This document shows, one piece after another, positions 1 through 12,128 of a stretch of DNA of 64,000 nucleotides. The DNA lies in contig CM017557.1 of NCBI GenBank assembly GCA_007844125.1, positions 58,051,857-58,115,856 of the forward strand, given 5' to 3'. Each line of letters opens with the position of its first letter. The stretch's first letter is position 1. The translations under genes were made by a program, and so were the position numbers. Under the pieces are notes generated by a model. That model worked only from the letters and a program-made list of their open reading frames with translations. It searched no databases and was not told the DNA's origin. This DNA comes from Sinonovacula constricta. Lineage: Eukaryota; Mollusca; Bivalvia; Cardiida; Solecurtidae.

Positions 1-805
1 AAAGAGTAAAAGTTGACTTCCTCTATTTAGACATATTTTAGTCGACGAGTAACCAGAATAAGTATGTTTCTATCCAGACTGGTGTTGATGCATTGATGAC
101 TGAAAAAAATGGTATACGACTGTGTATAACAAACGCAAGGTACTAAGATTGACAGCAATTTAAAACTTCATATTAGCAACAGCAATGTTTTGCTGTTGTT
201 TGGATGGGTTCTTATTAGGCAAAATGTATCACTATTAAACAGTAGCTCGACTTCGTCTTTTGATGCTTCATATCAATGCGTTATTGTAAGTTATACTGCA
301 GCGAGTATTTGGTTTCAAGTCTAGATGCAAAGTGCGTTAAATTCCATCCTGTCGAACGTAGCCATGCACTTATCCAGGCACTTCGGGATTCAACGCCGAC
401 CCCAAACTTAATATTAATCAGTGTATCACATTTATTTATATTGGAGCAGGGGACCTTATCTTCCATCTAGCCTAGATCATTCATGCGTGTAGGTTTACTC
501 ATGCTTATCTAGCCAGACCAGTAACAATCTCCTAATGGATTGGTAAGAAGTGCTCAGGTTGCTACTGCGATAATGAAAATATAAAAAATAATCTACGCAA
601 ACAATGACTTATAATAACAAGATATGATAAGGTTTTCAGTAGACACAACAACTGCATCATCATCTGCAATAATAATGTAACTAACAAGAGCATTACATCA
701 ACTTCAGTAAGTATAGAAGAAGCTACAGCAGCTTCAACATCATCCTAAACAGCGTCCAACTACAAAACAACAATCAAGCCAAATATTTTATTTAGATTTT
801 AAAAC

Positions 806-1075
806 TTACTTTATTGTTTCCTTTAGAGATCCACCGTCCAATGGAATTTTGGATCGCCACCATTCCAGTTCCCATTTGTTCCTTGACCTTGTGTCCACGG
901 CAAAGACCTGGCTTTGACTGCTTGCTTTCACCAAATTTCCGACGTCAGTAGAATCCCGTTGCCACGTTACTTCGTAATTGCCACCGGAGGTGTTTTTGCC
1001 AATATCCTGCTCGGTGCAAGAACTCCCGCATGGTCCAGAGTTGAGTAAATAGCCAATCAGGAAATCCATCTGAGC
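806..1075 (-). CDS. Candidate exon, unidentified gene (downstream of the two)
   Basis: On the minus strand an open frame carries residues such as NSGPCGSSCTEQDIG and NKWELEWWRSKIPLDGG. It ends at an excellent splice donor (AAA|GTAAGT, about 814-809). Upstream are two possible acceptors, ...TGTAG| and, six bases further in, ...CTCAG|. The second puts ATGGAT first and keeps the frame open. The composition (two Cys, four Trp, Asn-Thr-Ser) suggests a secreted or extracellular protein, but I do not recognise the family. It pairs with the candidate exon at 1320-1464, though the phase between them is unresolved. The exact boundaries are inferred. Confidence 0.4.
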   Translation of the reverse strand, partial: AQMDFLIGYLLNSGPCGSSCTEQDIGKNTSGGNYEVTWQRDSTDVGNLVKASSQSQVFAVDTRSRNKWELEWWRSKIPLDGGSLKETIK

Positions 1076-1319
1076 CTACAACGATAAATGTCACTTATAT
1101 ATTCACTGGACTGCAGGCAATAGGTTGGATGTTAAATGAATGCATACTTAACGTACGATGTACAGCTGCTTCTTAACATCATACACAGTTGCTGACCCAC
1201 GTCTTTATATCTTTTTAATTATCTCTCAACAATAAGAAGACAAAATAATTCATAGTTTAAGTTATAAGTACACACACACACACGCTTACATTCAAGCATA
1301 TAATTATGTACAAACAAAC

Positions 1320-1464
1320 CTCTTGCTTGTTCGTTGAAGGGTTGTTTATGACTGAGAAACTCATTGTCCCGGCCAAATACGTCACTGGTCCAGCCTCTAC
1401 ATGACTCGCTAGGAAGCTGCATGATACCACCGATAACAGGATACCAAGCTCCCGTAGTCGCATC
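1320..1464 (-). CDS. Candidate exon, unidentified gene (upstream of the two)
   Basis: The exon has a strong minus-strand acceptor (TTTCAATGTTACAG|GATGCG) and a donor AAGAG|GTTTGT. Two frames are open. One reads ...CRGWTSDVFGRDNEFLSHK and looks like a normal extracellular domain, ending in phase 1. The other starts with a Met followed by a hydrophobic stretch (ELGILLSVVSCSFLAS, signal-like), ends in phase 0, and is the one that joins the next exon in frame at the ATGGAT acceptor. I cannot decide between them from sequence alone. A short CA run sits in the intron just after the donor. Confidence 0.35.
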
Positions 1465-1555
1465 CTGTAACATTGAAACATACAATATTAGATTAAATGT
1501 ATATTTGTTAGAGAGGCTAGATCTTTCTTCTATCTCTACTTCTGATGTGGAAGGA

Positions 1556-1760
1556 GTGTTTGTTTATTGGGTGTATAGTCCCGCCAACAATATTTCTTAT
1601 CTGGAGACGACGTCCACTTAAAGCAGATATGGTGCTTCCTTAATTGTGTATAGCATGCCGTGAACACCTTGAATGATACCACACCCAGTCACATTATTCT
1701 GATACCGGGTTAACCAGTCATAAAACTACCCTTATATTGGCTTGAGCGTTAGCGTTACCA
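1556..1760 (-). mobile_element. SINE family 1, 3' half (interrupted copy)
   Basis: The 3' body of a tRNA-derived SINE lies on the minus strand (tail at left). It shares blocks such as GCATGCCGTGAACACC and ACACCCAGTCACATTAT with the copies at 25222, 45458 and 46350. It stops at about 1760 where LINE sequence begins. The missing head resumes at about 2538, so the SINE is split by a nested insertion. Confidence 0.8.
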
Positions 1761-1764
1761 GAAC

Positions 1765-2537
1765 AGGACAGAACATATTTTTATTCAGATTTGTACATAT
1801 GTACATCATCGTTTTGGAATAACAATGTAAAATCTAGTACCCGGTTTCTTACTATCATAAAAGTCTGAAATACAAATGACACTATTTCCAGCTGTGCATG
1901 TAATAATTTCATTATAATAAATATAAAGAATATAAGAAACATCAATAGAGAATAAACTTTATGTATTAAGTACACACATTGTCCTTCTAAGTGAGATTGC
2001 TTTCTTGATAAATAGAGCGAGATTGGTAAGTATGGTTTTATCTTTCGAATCAAATAGCAAACACATTTTATATACGGATGGTCTACTATACATAGTTGGA
2101 TTAAGGTACCTTCTTCTTAAATCATTGTAAATTGGACATATACAAATAAAATGAAAAACGTCTTCAATATCTCTATTATTGCATAACAAACAACATCTAC
2201 TGTCTCTAGAAACAGGGTTTCTTGAGAAGCGTTCCGTGTGGATTCTTAAGGAATGTGCAGAGATTCTCATTTTTGTAATAAAATGTCTTAAGTCATTTGG
2301 TACAATATCTAAGTATGGCTCGTAATTTGGTGTGTCCTTTATGTTTTTATAAAAGTCCAACACATTATTATTACTTATTAAGCCATTCCACTCTTGCGTA
2401 AAAGTATCAATAATACGCTGTTTGAATATCAGAGGGAATATTTTCTTACTTAATGAGATTTGATTCAGAAATACATCTGAAAACCCGTACTTGTCTAGTA
2501 AGGTTTTTACATTATAAACCCAATTTTTGCAACCATT
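1765..2537 (-). mobile_element. 5'-truncated non-LTR retrotransposon (LINE), 3' end
   Basis: A LINE 3' fragment has been inserted into the SINE in the same (minus) orientation. It consists of the end of the ORF2-type reading frame (to 1959) followed by about 190 bp of 3' UTR. 5' truncation is normal for target-primed insertion. I could not identify a clean target-site duplication. The clade is not assignable from this fragment. Confidence 0.7.
1959..2537 (-). pseudogene. C-terminal fragment of LINE reverse transcriptase protein
   Basis: The open frame of about 190 codons runs into the insertion from SINE sequence, so its apparent Met at 2588 belongs to the host SINE and is not a real start. 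The recognisable feature is the C-terminal cysteine/histidine cluster, CCLLCNNRDIEDVFHFIC, followed by CPIYNDLRRRYL. This arrangement is typical of the domain after the reverse transcriptase in metazoan LINEs. The catalytic RT domain (YxDD) and the endonuclease are absent, lost by 5' truncation, so the copy cannot move by itself. The frame is intact to its stop, which suggests a fairly young insertion. The LINE clade is not determined. Confidence 0.7.
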
Positions 2538-2622
2538 TAGACCACTTCCATTTTTAACGACTTTGTTATGTCGCGGCCCGAAATCCAACCCGCGGCCTCT
2601 CGTGCTTGGAGCCGGTGGAACG
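2538..2622 (-). mobile_element. SINE family 1, tRNA-like head (interrupted copy)
   Basis: The CCACTTCCA block followed by a degenerate tRNA-like head (GCGGCCTCTCGTGCTTGGAG on the plus strand) corresponds to the right part of the copies at 25222 and 46350. It completes the SINE that begins at 1556. The B box is mutated compared with the other copies. Confidence 0.75.
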
Positions 2623-2629
2623 AGTGCAC

Positions 2630-4175
2630 AAGTTTAAATCCCTATGGCAATGAATATGAAAAGTTTTGCCCATGGTCCAGCAAGTCTTGTAACGTCATGG
2701 TTTGAACGCGATATTTTCATATCCCGCGTCCTATTCTAGATTAGTTTACATGTTTGAGTATGTGTAAATATGGATGTGAATCCATTTCAAAAATACACTT
2801 CATTTCAAAGAAAATCAACATTAGCTTTTAAAAGCGTCAGTTAAGCTCATGAAATTATGTATTGGTAACATCAAACTTCGCTTTGTAATTGGGAAGGATA
2901 ATGTGCTAATTAAATTTAAATTAAACACTTCGTGTCAAACTATGTCTTTGCATTTAGTTTCTATCAATGCATTCTGTTTCCGTGTACTGCTTTGCGTGTT
3001 TGTTTGCACACAAACTACTTTTTAATTGTACTTACGAAAACGCCTGAGCAATTTTAGTTTTAGCATCCCCCGATTCTTTGTAGCAACAAAGAAAATCACG
3101 GATAATTTCACGGGCATAGTGTAATTAAAAAAATAGACAAGTTGTTATTATAATTTTATATATTAAAAAAACAACAACTAAAATATATATTTGTAGTTTC
3201 TTTTGACAGGTCGCACACTTAATCGCGAGAATTGGCAAACAAGCCGTCTGCTTCAACTTTTATCAAACAACAAATGTCAAAATCTACGCTGCTTTTTTGT
3301 TGTTGATTCTTTCGTTTTCCGATGTGCATTATGGTGTTTGTCCTTTGATAATGGAATAAAAAATCGGCTAAGAATATTATTATTACATTTTTGACATTCA
3401 GTTATTCTAATCTTGACGACACACACTGTATCTGATACCAATACACTTTACAGTCTCTATAATGACAATGTAAAACCAAATATATTTTAATACCCGCAAC
3501 TGGCGTTTAGTTCCATTTAGTATTGTTTGTTATGCAATGGTAAGAATTTAGGAAAAGTACAATATGCGCTGAAAATTTTTAAATGTTGGATAAGTAAATA
3601 AGCAGAGTACGGTTCTTTTCCTCTTTCAGACCTTAATATACTAAAATGTTTGGTGTGTTACCACTTTTCAGCATAGTAAGTAGTTTATTTTTAATCCATT
3701 ATAATGTTTTTTTTTCTCCCCCCATTAAAACCACCCTTTTTATTGTCGAACTAGAGCTTACCTTCTAAATCACATACATATGACATAATGATATTGAATA
3801 AATATACTCTAAAGCAATACAAATTTTTCCCCAAAAAGTTCTCTTGAATAACTCTACCTTGTGGTCTATCTATAATTCCATAAAATTAAACAGAAAAAGA
3901 ACGTATATCATCAACCAAGTCTAGCCGAAATAAGGGTCGAAAGCTCACAAGCAAGGGCCTTATCTATCTCCTTTTTCATCTACGGCTGAGTTTTCACAGC
4001 ATGCCACTTGTTACGTCCTCCTTGTCAGTTTTCACCTGTCATGCGTGTCAGAGAGATTTAACAGCTCTTTTTACTAAACCGGTTACTCAGATTTTGTCGT
4101 GTTTACTGTTCACGATTGATTGACAGGCGAATGAGATGGCCCTTCTGAAGGAAGATATTGCATTTTCCAAAATAG
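2630..4175. other. Non-coding stretch
   Basis: AT-rich sequence with no open frame of recognisable composition, no paired splice signals I trust, and no repeat shared with the rest of the window. Confidence 0.5.
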
Positions 4176-4177
4176 AG

Positions 4178-4400
4178 GCGCCCTTGGTGTAGTGGTAATG
4201 TCGCCGATTCGTAATTCTTCTGACTGCTTAGCCTTTTACCGCGTGGATTCGAGTTGGGGCGAAGGACTTAATGTGAGAAGGACTTCCAGCTGATTTGCAG
4301 TGCGCCGGTGGTTCTACCCAGACATTTGTCTGGGGTCTTCCTTCACCAAAAAGCTGGACGTTGCTATAATGATCATAAATGGTCGCTGCAATGTATTTCA
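4178..4400 (+). mobile_element. tRNA-derived SINE, family 2 (GGTTCTACCCAG core)
   Basis: The tRNA-like head reads TTGGTGTAGTGGTAATGTCG (box A region) and then TGGATTCGAGTTGGGGC (box B region). It is followed by a core with CGGTGGTTCTACCCAGACA and a 3' part AAGCTGGACGTTGCTATAATG. The copy at 44805-45000 (minus) shares head and core. From memory the core resembles the V-SINE/RUDI-type core of molluscs, which I could not verify. Confidence 0.8.
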
Positions 4401-4589
4401 AAAACAAAGCAAACAGAACAATTCCAAAATAGTAACAAAGTATTTCCGTATTATTTAAGATAATTCAACATACATGTATAACCATTTAAGTATGATAAAA
4501 ATATTGTTATAATACCTAACGTCTTATGGTTATGGTTTAAGTTTAAACCTATTTATTTATAGTCGATTGGGAAACAAGTTCTTTTTAAC

Positions 4590-4735
4590 TTATATTAATC
4601 CCTCTCGACTGTCCACTTCCTGGGTAGAACCAGTACTCAGGTATTGAGTACCTGGAGCAATGTGCAGTAAATAGTCTTGCTCAAGGACTCCGATCCGGAG
4701 TCCAACGTCTTAACCACTAGACCACGAACGCATTG
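4590..4735 (-). mobile_element. tRNA-derived SINE fragment with the same core, different head
   Basis: On the minus strand a box A-like TGGTCTAGTGGTTAAGACG is followed by ACTGGTTCTACCCAGGAAGT, the core also present at 4178. A second, B-box-like GGTTCGAAACC lies just outside at 4749, so the head may be rearranged. Confidence 0.6.
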
Positions 4736-4799
4736 GTCCTTGTCAGGTTCGAAACCCACACCAACCAGGTAATCACACGAGGCGGAGACAAATTTAATT

Positions 4800-6180
4800 G
4801 GTGATAACTTTTTAGTTGTTCATCGCCAATTTTGTTTATCCTACTGTCTGTAATTCTGTGATTTAAGTTGAACTTACTTGTAGCCAAAGTCATTTAAACT
4901 TTATAGTAGTTGCTTCACCGCATTTTCAAACTCAATCATAGATGAGTGCAGTACAGAGTCAACAGATTAAAGTTTCGCATTACTATTAAATTTTATTTTT
5001 ATTTTTAAATTTTTATTTGCGAACGAAGTCTGCGGAAAACACATGCAATTGCAAATCGTATCATCGCACTCAAATTCAAATCAGACGTTACACATTTGCC
5101 TTTTTATAAAAAGCGCCAAGTTCTGTTGGTTCTAAGGCCGTGTCTACAAGCTGACGCAGACAAATGCCGTGCACCCTATGTGACGTGATATGTGACGTGA
5201 CAGAAAGGAATTTAAATCCTTGTAAATTATTGTGTTTTTATCACTTGCTGTTGCATTTCTTAAAATCATAAAATTTATATGATTTATACTATACGTGCCC
5301 CATGGAATATATGCAATTAAAAAGTGGTAAACTCACTCATTTACCTCAATGATGCTTAATGAAGCAAATGTTAACCGGGCTTTATATATCTAATGTCCGA
5401 GATGAAGGTAGGAAAGAAACGATTATGTAAATGATATTTTCGATTATGTTATCTGATTATGATGCTTTACACTTTCGATTCTTAATCGGTAATTAGATTG
5501 AATGACGTCGTTGGGCGTCCAGGTGGACGTGGGCACGAGTTCTTCCGAGCTCAACTCCTAAACTTCCCAACGGAATTCGACTACATTTAAACAAAGCAAG
5601 ATTGTGTGTCAAAATCAATGTCACTGTTGTATATACATGTACCAAATAGATTTTTAATTTCAATAAAAAAATATGAAAAGAAAGATATCAATTAAACACA
5701 TCAAAGGGCGTCTTTAAAACAATAAAGTGAAGTTATCTGAACTACTTTTCATTTGTACATGGCAAATACTTCGGCATTTGTATTGAGGCTGTGTAAGTGT
5801 CATATACATTTCATTTAATAATGTATCTAAACTCTAAGAAAGCTACTTACTAATTTTAATAATTTAAACGAACAACAATCTTAGAACCTTAGTACAACAA
5901 ATTTACAGTTGAGAATAACCCAGCTAAGACTGGAAATTAAATCAGTTGCTTTTATACATGTACGTGGTACGATTTTGAAGTGGTATGAAGTCTGTAACAA
6001 CATATAATAATTCGGATTACCTCGGCTATTTCTATGAAAAAAATACTTCTCCCGATAACTCCGAGAAGTTACGACTGACTTGATACCTACAATAACAGCC
6101 TATCGACACGTTTCAAGCTCATTTCGTTTATTGAGCTGCCCTGCAGTAAGAATATGATTGATTTTCAGGTCAATAAGGTC
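4800..6180. other. Non-coding stretch
   Basis: No gene, splice-delimited open frame or repeat shared with the rest of the window was recognised here. Confidence 0.5.
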
Positions 6181-6185
6181 ATGGT

Positions 6186-7845
6186 CAGGGGCGGATCCAG
6201 GATTTCAGAATAGGGTGGCCGAGGGAGTAACATTCGGCCGCAGGCGCGAAATCCGCGGCGGGGGGTCTGGAGGGGGCTCCCCCAGAAAATTTTGAATTTT
6301 AGATGCGCCGAGATGCGATTTCCAAGCATCTGTGGGGCATAATTTCCTTATATATTTGCTCACTTTTAAGGGCAAAATATCCACTGACTTGGACATCTTA
6401 AGGTTACTGAAAAGAAACCTATTATCGTAAGAACACTACAATAACCAAGACACTGTCAATGTATAGTAAAATGAACGTCCTGAATGTGAATAACTATCCC
6501 TTTATCTGTAAAAAAGGATAAATGCAAGGATATTCCTAGCATTTGCTATTTTTAGGCATATAGAGCATAGAAATGATATATTTACAATGCCAGTCATTCT
6601 AAAGCACGAGTTAAAGAATATGAGAGTATTATGAAGTATATATAAAGTGAAGAAACACCAGTCATCAACGTTCATTCAATGGATAATAAAATCTGTCACA
6701 TATCGAATTAATCCGACAATGGATGGGCAAAGAGCATCCGTCTTGGATGTTTCCGAGCATATATATCAATTACTTTTCCATAGTCAAGTGGAATATCCTT
6801 GTGTGCGTAGAGGAGGACCAGAGCATTGAACCTATCTTCACCCAGAGTGGACCTGTAGACATTCATCACGAATCTCAGAGCTGAATTGGTTCGCTCTACA
6901 GTGGCACTGGTCACAGAGAAGGTGAGTACAATGCGAAGAATGGTGACAATATTTGGATATAGTTTCTCAACACCTTCCACTTTCAACTTTTTCAAAGTGT
7001 CCGAAATACTTGCTGGAAGGTCTTCATCCTTTGTCGAAGTCCAATATCGCCGCCAAATCCGAAGTTCTTGCTTGAAATCATCAGGGCTGGGTAAATCCTC
7101 CGCGAAGTATGAGGCTATCGTATTTTCAGTATCAGCCACCAGCTTCTGAAGATTCTTGGGGATAAGAAACAGGGCCTTAATGGCGTCGTGGGACTTGCCA
7201 CGAAATCTGTCCTTGAGTTGTTCGATCAAGTTGTCAATGAAGGGAAGAAATATGGCACGGCGGTAGTAATCCTCAACGTTCTCGGCCTCAACATTTGTAC
7301 GTAGGGTTTGGCGTCCTACAGTTCGTGGTTTGGAAATGGGTTCGCCGCCAGCTTCAGACATGCTTTGACATGTTGCAAAAAGCTGCGAAAATTCTGTGTC
7401 ACCATTTTCCCTGATGGCCTGCAACTCTTCACTGACAAGCTCCACCTTGTCAAAGGCTGACAGGATATCCAGCGTTGATGCTTGAATCCGAAGACATAAC
7501 GAGCTACTACGAATGGCACTATGAATTTTACATTTCTTAGTTGCACATTCAAGCCACTCGCTTCTGTCTTTGATTTCGGGTCCCATTTGCCATTCTCATT
7601 TAAAGCTATGCTTTCTAAGCAATTCAGCAGTGGTTCATACAGGGCCGCTAGGTCTTCGAACATTTAACATGACAACAGAAGTAGGCTCGTCGCCGCAGAA
7701 TTATGCGTGACAAAGCTCTAGTGGAAACGGGCTTTAAGAGGCGTAGCCCTTTGAAAACCTTCCCACTTTTTTTTGTTGGTCGTCGAAAAATAGGGGGGGG
7801 GGGGGGGGGCGCGGCCCCTTCGGCCCCCCTCTGGATTCGCCCCTG
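6186..7845 (-). mobile_element. hAT DNA transposon, internally deleted
   Basis: Terminal inverted repeats match at 14 of 15 bases: CAGGGGCGGATCCAG at 6186-6200 and, reversed, CAGGGGCGAATCCAG at 7831-7845. They are flanked by a direct repeat ATGGT (6181-6185 and 7846-7850). Inside is the C-terminal half of a hAT transposase. Full-length hAT elements are usually 2.5-5 kb, so this 1.66-kb copy has lost the N-terminal transposase region. GC-rich ends with a long G run (about 7793-7809) are part of the element. Confidence 0.85.
6708..7663 (-). pseudogene. hAT-family transposase, C-terminal part, frameshifted
   Basis: Two overlapping minus-strand frames make up one protein. The upstream frame (7663 to about 7490) contains FEDLAALYEPLLNCLESIAL and KFIVPFVVARYVF. 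The downstream frame (about 7490 to 6708) contains ISKPRTVGRQTLRTNVEAEN and the hATC dimerisation block TFSVTSATVERTNSALRFV, with a conserved ARKHPRRM near its end. This order matches the '52 kDa repressor / ZMYM1-like' hAT transposases. A single-base frameshift lies around 7480-7510, and the BED finger and most of the RNase H-like catalytic core are missing. In life this protein cuts and pastes the element. This copy cannot do so, although the hATC domain could still dimerise if expressed. Confidence 0.8.
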
Positions 7846-7849
7846 ATGG

Positions 7850-9385
7850 TGAATATAATGTTAGTTGAACACGTTTTTTTATTCATTGTTTTACTCATTA
7901 TTTTGATGTACTTTATTCAAAAGTGGTATACGTATATAGTGACTTACAGTGACGAAAGATTATTGAAATTCGTAGATTTACTAGTAATGTTTTATTCAGC
8001 ATAATGTCTTCAACTTCTTTGCATCATCTTTTATATGATGATTTAGATAATTAGATTTTTAAATTTACCTTTCCAAAAGTAATAAATAACCGACAACTAT
8101 AAACAACTTTGAATAGTCTCGCCGATTGCCGATTGGCCTACTTTTGATACGTGGAAATCTTATGAGTGCCAGGCCTATTTTTTTCTTCAATACTTTAATC
8201 AAACTATGGCCATCCTCAGCTTACATAAGTGTTATCAGAATGACGTAAAGACGACACTTCGGATCAGTCGGGATGCTTGTTGAATTGACAGTATACACTG
8301 CAGTTTTAACAAGTGACCAACAAAAATTAAACCAACACACGATTATAAACTTGAGAGAGAAAATAGTTCCGAATCTATAAAGCGTAAAGACATTCTCTTT
8401 AAAAGAAAGTACAAACTAGTCCGAGTGTACTTACTTGTATTATTTTATATACACTTCTATTTGGTATGATGATCTTCTCTTTTCTTTATCAATCTGGAAT
8501 CTTCCAGAATGCAGATAGATTAAATTTTCATAGATACATGTAGTAAAGCGACAATTATTTTGCTACAAAAGTTTTGGTTTCACATTTTGTAATAAATAAA
8601 ATGTTTTGTTTAAAAAATAAAATATCAGACATATTCTAAATTAAGACATTAAATAGCTTTAACATGCATATTTCTTACAAGCCTCGACAAGATAACGTTG
8701 CTGTATAATAAATGTTTGAAGCCGATAAATTCCCACGAACTTTAAAAACAGGAAGATGATTTGCAGAAAGCGAATTTCATTGTAAATGTAATCTATTTAG
8801 ATAATTTAGATAAGCAAAAACCTTATTGTTAAGCTAGCGGTTTGCTTTAACCTGCCCCCTTTGCAAATTTAAATACCCAAATGAGGGCCTAAGACCTAAA
8901 GACGTGTGTTATTTGATTAAATAAGCTAAAGTGGATTACCAACGACCCGTGGGCCATTTCAACACAAAAGGACACTTACAGATTACGAATAATACTTATT
9001 TTTCATTTAAACGACATGTCATATTTAAAGCCCCAAACCAAGTGAAATATTATGGGCGGATCTAGGATTTCATTTGATACGAGGCGTAATTTTTGTATCA
9101 AAAAGTTATTTTGGCGGAAAGAGTATCCTTAACTTCATGGTCTGGAATTGGTGTTTCAACCAATGCATAGAATTAAATGAAAGTGAATGACAGTATGCAA
9201 AATATTTTTTTCTGATTCATTTTTATTTGCATTTAATTAATATCTTGTTTTCATATGGTCGCATATTTTTTCAGGATGGGACGAGCGCCTGGCTCCCCTG
9301 TTCTGAATCCTTCGCTGTATATTTGTTTAAAACGTTTTGACCATGCGATCATTATCTTTTTTATACAAATATTGAATACTGTTTT
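7850..9385. other. Non-coding stretch with one decayed hAT end
   Basis: AT-rich sequence with no gene seen. At about 9052-9075 GGGCGGATCTAGGATTTCA resembles the left terminal repeat and subterminal sequence of the hAT element at 6186, so it is probably a decayed end of a related copy. Confidence 0.45.
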
Positions 9386-9391
9386 ATGTAC

Positions 9392-9545
9392 AGTGGCCGA
9401 TCGGGTGGCGTCGCCTACTAATAACTGCTCATGGGCCGCCCCCGCGCAGGTTCGAATCCCAGTCGCATCTGAAACTTCCAATTGTGGATGTCTTCAAAGA
9501 ATAGCTGGATGTCGTTATGATGAACATAACGGTGTCACTGAGATG
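9392..9545 (+). mobile_element. tRNA-derived SINE
   Basis: A leucine/serine-tRNA-like head (GTGGCCGATCGGGTGGCG) has box B GCAGGTTCGAATCCCAG. It is followed by AGCTGGATGTCGTTATGATG, matching the 3' part of the SINE at 4178 (AGCTGGACGTTGCTATAATG). The central core is shortened. Confidence 0.7.
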
Positions 9546-10167
9546 TTTCCACATTTATTATAGTATTTTTAATGAAAGCTTTAGTAATTCATTCAACTTG
9601 GTTGATTAAACATATACGTCCGATTCGTTTCGATGAAAATTAAGTTTTTTTTTTTCGTTACCAAACACCCACGACTATAAGTAACATTTAATCAACAACT
9701 AAACGTAAGTACACAACGTGTAACATTATCACTCCGCTAGACTTCATATAAAAATAAATCAGTTACGAAGGACTGATCTTCGTAAATTTTATAATTTTAT
9801 AATTAATAACAGAATCACAGCATTGTCTAGTCTTAAAAAACCCCCAAACGAGACAATCATGCAACAGGTGAAATTTAAATCGCCGACCATCGGAGACACG
9901 TGGTATTGCTGCTACTTATTAATATCGTTTGTTTATTTGAACAACAACAACAACAACAATAACACGTTCATGATTACATGTGCTGAATCGCTCAAGGAAA
10001 TATAAACTACAGGAAAAATATCTAAAGTTTTTACACTGCAGATGGTAGGCCGATCTACAGAAAGACTATGCTGCAAGTGTGTACATTAAACATAGCGTAT
10101 AAACGTTTCAAAAAACATGTATTTGTTTAAATGAAAAAAAAAACTAATTCACGAAACTTATTTACAA

Positions 10168-10174
10168 TGCGAAA

Positions 10175-10221
<47 letters not shown>

Positions 10222-10243
10222 ACAAATAAATAAATAAATAAAG
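10168..10243 (+). repeat. (AAAT)n microsatellite
   Basis: About 18 copies of AAAT/AATA with one interruption (AAAC). Confidence 0.95.
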
Positions 10244-10674
10244 GAGGCTAAAAATTACATAAATCTATACCATTTTTAACTTTGCATGAAATGCGCAAAT
10301 ATCAGTGATACCAATCTTTTGAATTTTCTTATTTTTCGCAATTGGAATAACTGTCTGACTGAACCTTTGAACTAACAGTATTAAAAGTTTCTGATTCACT
10401 TCATACATTAAATAAAATACCCTTGTCAGGCCACGCTTAGATATGGCATCTGACTGATAAGTGAATAATAAGACTTCATGAAGTGTTTAACTTTGGATTA
10501 TCTAAGGATTAGAAAGCGCTGCCATTATTTGATCTTTTAGACGACACTGCCTCTCTAAACCCGACAACTATGTCACGACAGTTACTGTTATTAACATTTT
10601 TGATGGCATTTCGCATGGATTTACATTTGTCAAAACCTTGTTTCTTACACAATACTTTAACTAAAGTCAATTTA

Positions 10675-10778
10675 AAGCCATATTGTACACGGGAAAACGG
10701 GACCGTAGAAAACAGTTTGACATAACCGGAAATTTGATATAACCGATTTTGAGATAACGAGAGTAGACTGTATTACGG
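10675..10778 (-). mobile_element. Possible pogo/Tigger-like transposon end
   Basis: Read on the minus strand, ACAGTCTACTCTCGTTATCT followed by further GGTTATATC / GGTTATGTC motifs resembles the terminal repeats of Tc1/mariner-superfamily pogo/Tigger elements, which begin with a TA target. No matching opposite end is visible nearby, so this is a solo end at best. The identification is from memory. Confidence 0.4.
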
Positions 10779-12128
10779 TACGCTGGTTGCGTTAAGTTCA
10801 CAGGCTTTCGAGAGGATAACACAAGAAAAATACGGATGTGCGAAATCCAAGCCAAAACAAGATGAACTAGACACTCTCTTACAAAGTATGTTCATAACAT
10901 ATTAAGAGAAAATAACTCTGCTAGGAAGCTGCGAATTACTAATACTTTGCTTTCTTTTTTCTTGGTACACTGTTTTGCTATTAATGCATTTGATTTAAAA
11001 GAAATGATTTTGTGAAAGCTGCACTGTTGGTATCGGCATATCCGGTTTCTTTACTTAAGCAAGACCTTTCAAAACAACTGTATGTTCCTGAATACGCCTA
11101 CTACACTTTTCGTGACTTTAACCTATACTTTTAACCACGGCAAATTTTCTATTTCCTTCTACCATCAAAAGTATCAAAACTGAACTCAAAGAGAAGCACT
11201 GCTCTCTTTAAACAAACAAACAAAAAAAGAAGAACAACAACAACACCAACTCATTGAAGTTTAACCGATATAATGTTTGATAAGATCTAATATCTAATAT
11301 CATAATCAAGTTCACCCTCAATTACCAACACAATCTTTTACAGACGACAATGGTCCTTTCCTAGAAGAACCAATGTGCTGCACTTGTGTCTTCAGTGCTC
11401 TAGCATGGATTGAGACAATTCTTACTTAGAATGGTCAGCCTATGTGCATTCCTTGTACGCCTTTGTTAACAACATACAGTTTATGAAACACATTTACTAC
11501 TGTAAATTACCGATTAAGTAATTGCATTCCGATTTTGCATTAAGATTTTGTATCAACAAATCCACTTCAGTGCTACCGTCTAATTACTAGAACCATTCAC
11601 ATTTTTTTCTGTCTAATTATTTTGTAATATTGCCAAGAGTCAGAGTAAGATACTAAAACAACAAAATATGTTCTTATTCTTACACTTTTGTGGCATAACA
11701 TATTTTGGTTTGTATATTATTGCTTTTATATTGTTTAGTCTAGGTTGATTATATTGCGTTCAATTTCACCTTCGTGTTAATTATATGACTTTGTTATATA
11801 TATTATTATCCATGATTGCAACAATGTTACTTAGGCAGTGTGGCGGTCGTAAAAATCTGCCCGTGCATGTAATCTGTTGTCATTCAGTTCATTCTATAAC
11901 GAGTGTTACTTGTATTTCCTTTCATGGACATTGGACTTTGGTTAGTCGATTCCATCTTCACATGAACGTGATGTTACAACTTACTCTTCTCTGGTCACTT
12001 TTATTTCTGGATTCAAAAAGTAAATTTCTTTACTATCAACGTGGCTTCTTCGTCATAACTTACCAATCAAAACCTTTGAGCTTGGACATTCCTTCAAATG
12101 GATCGGTTTTCTTTTCATTGCTTGCACT

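Noticed and set aside
10168..10243. Possible SINE or LINE tail
   Set aside because: No element body was found next to the (AAAT)n run.
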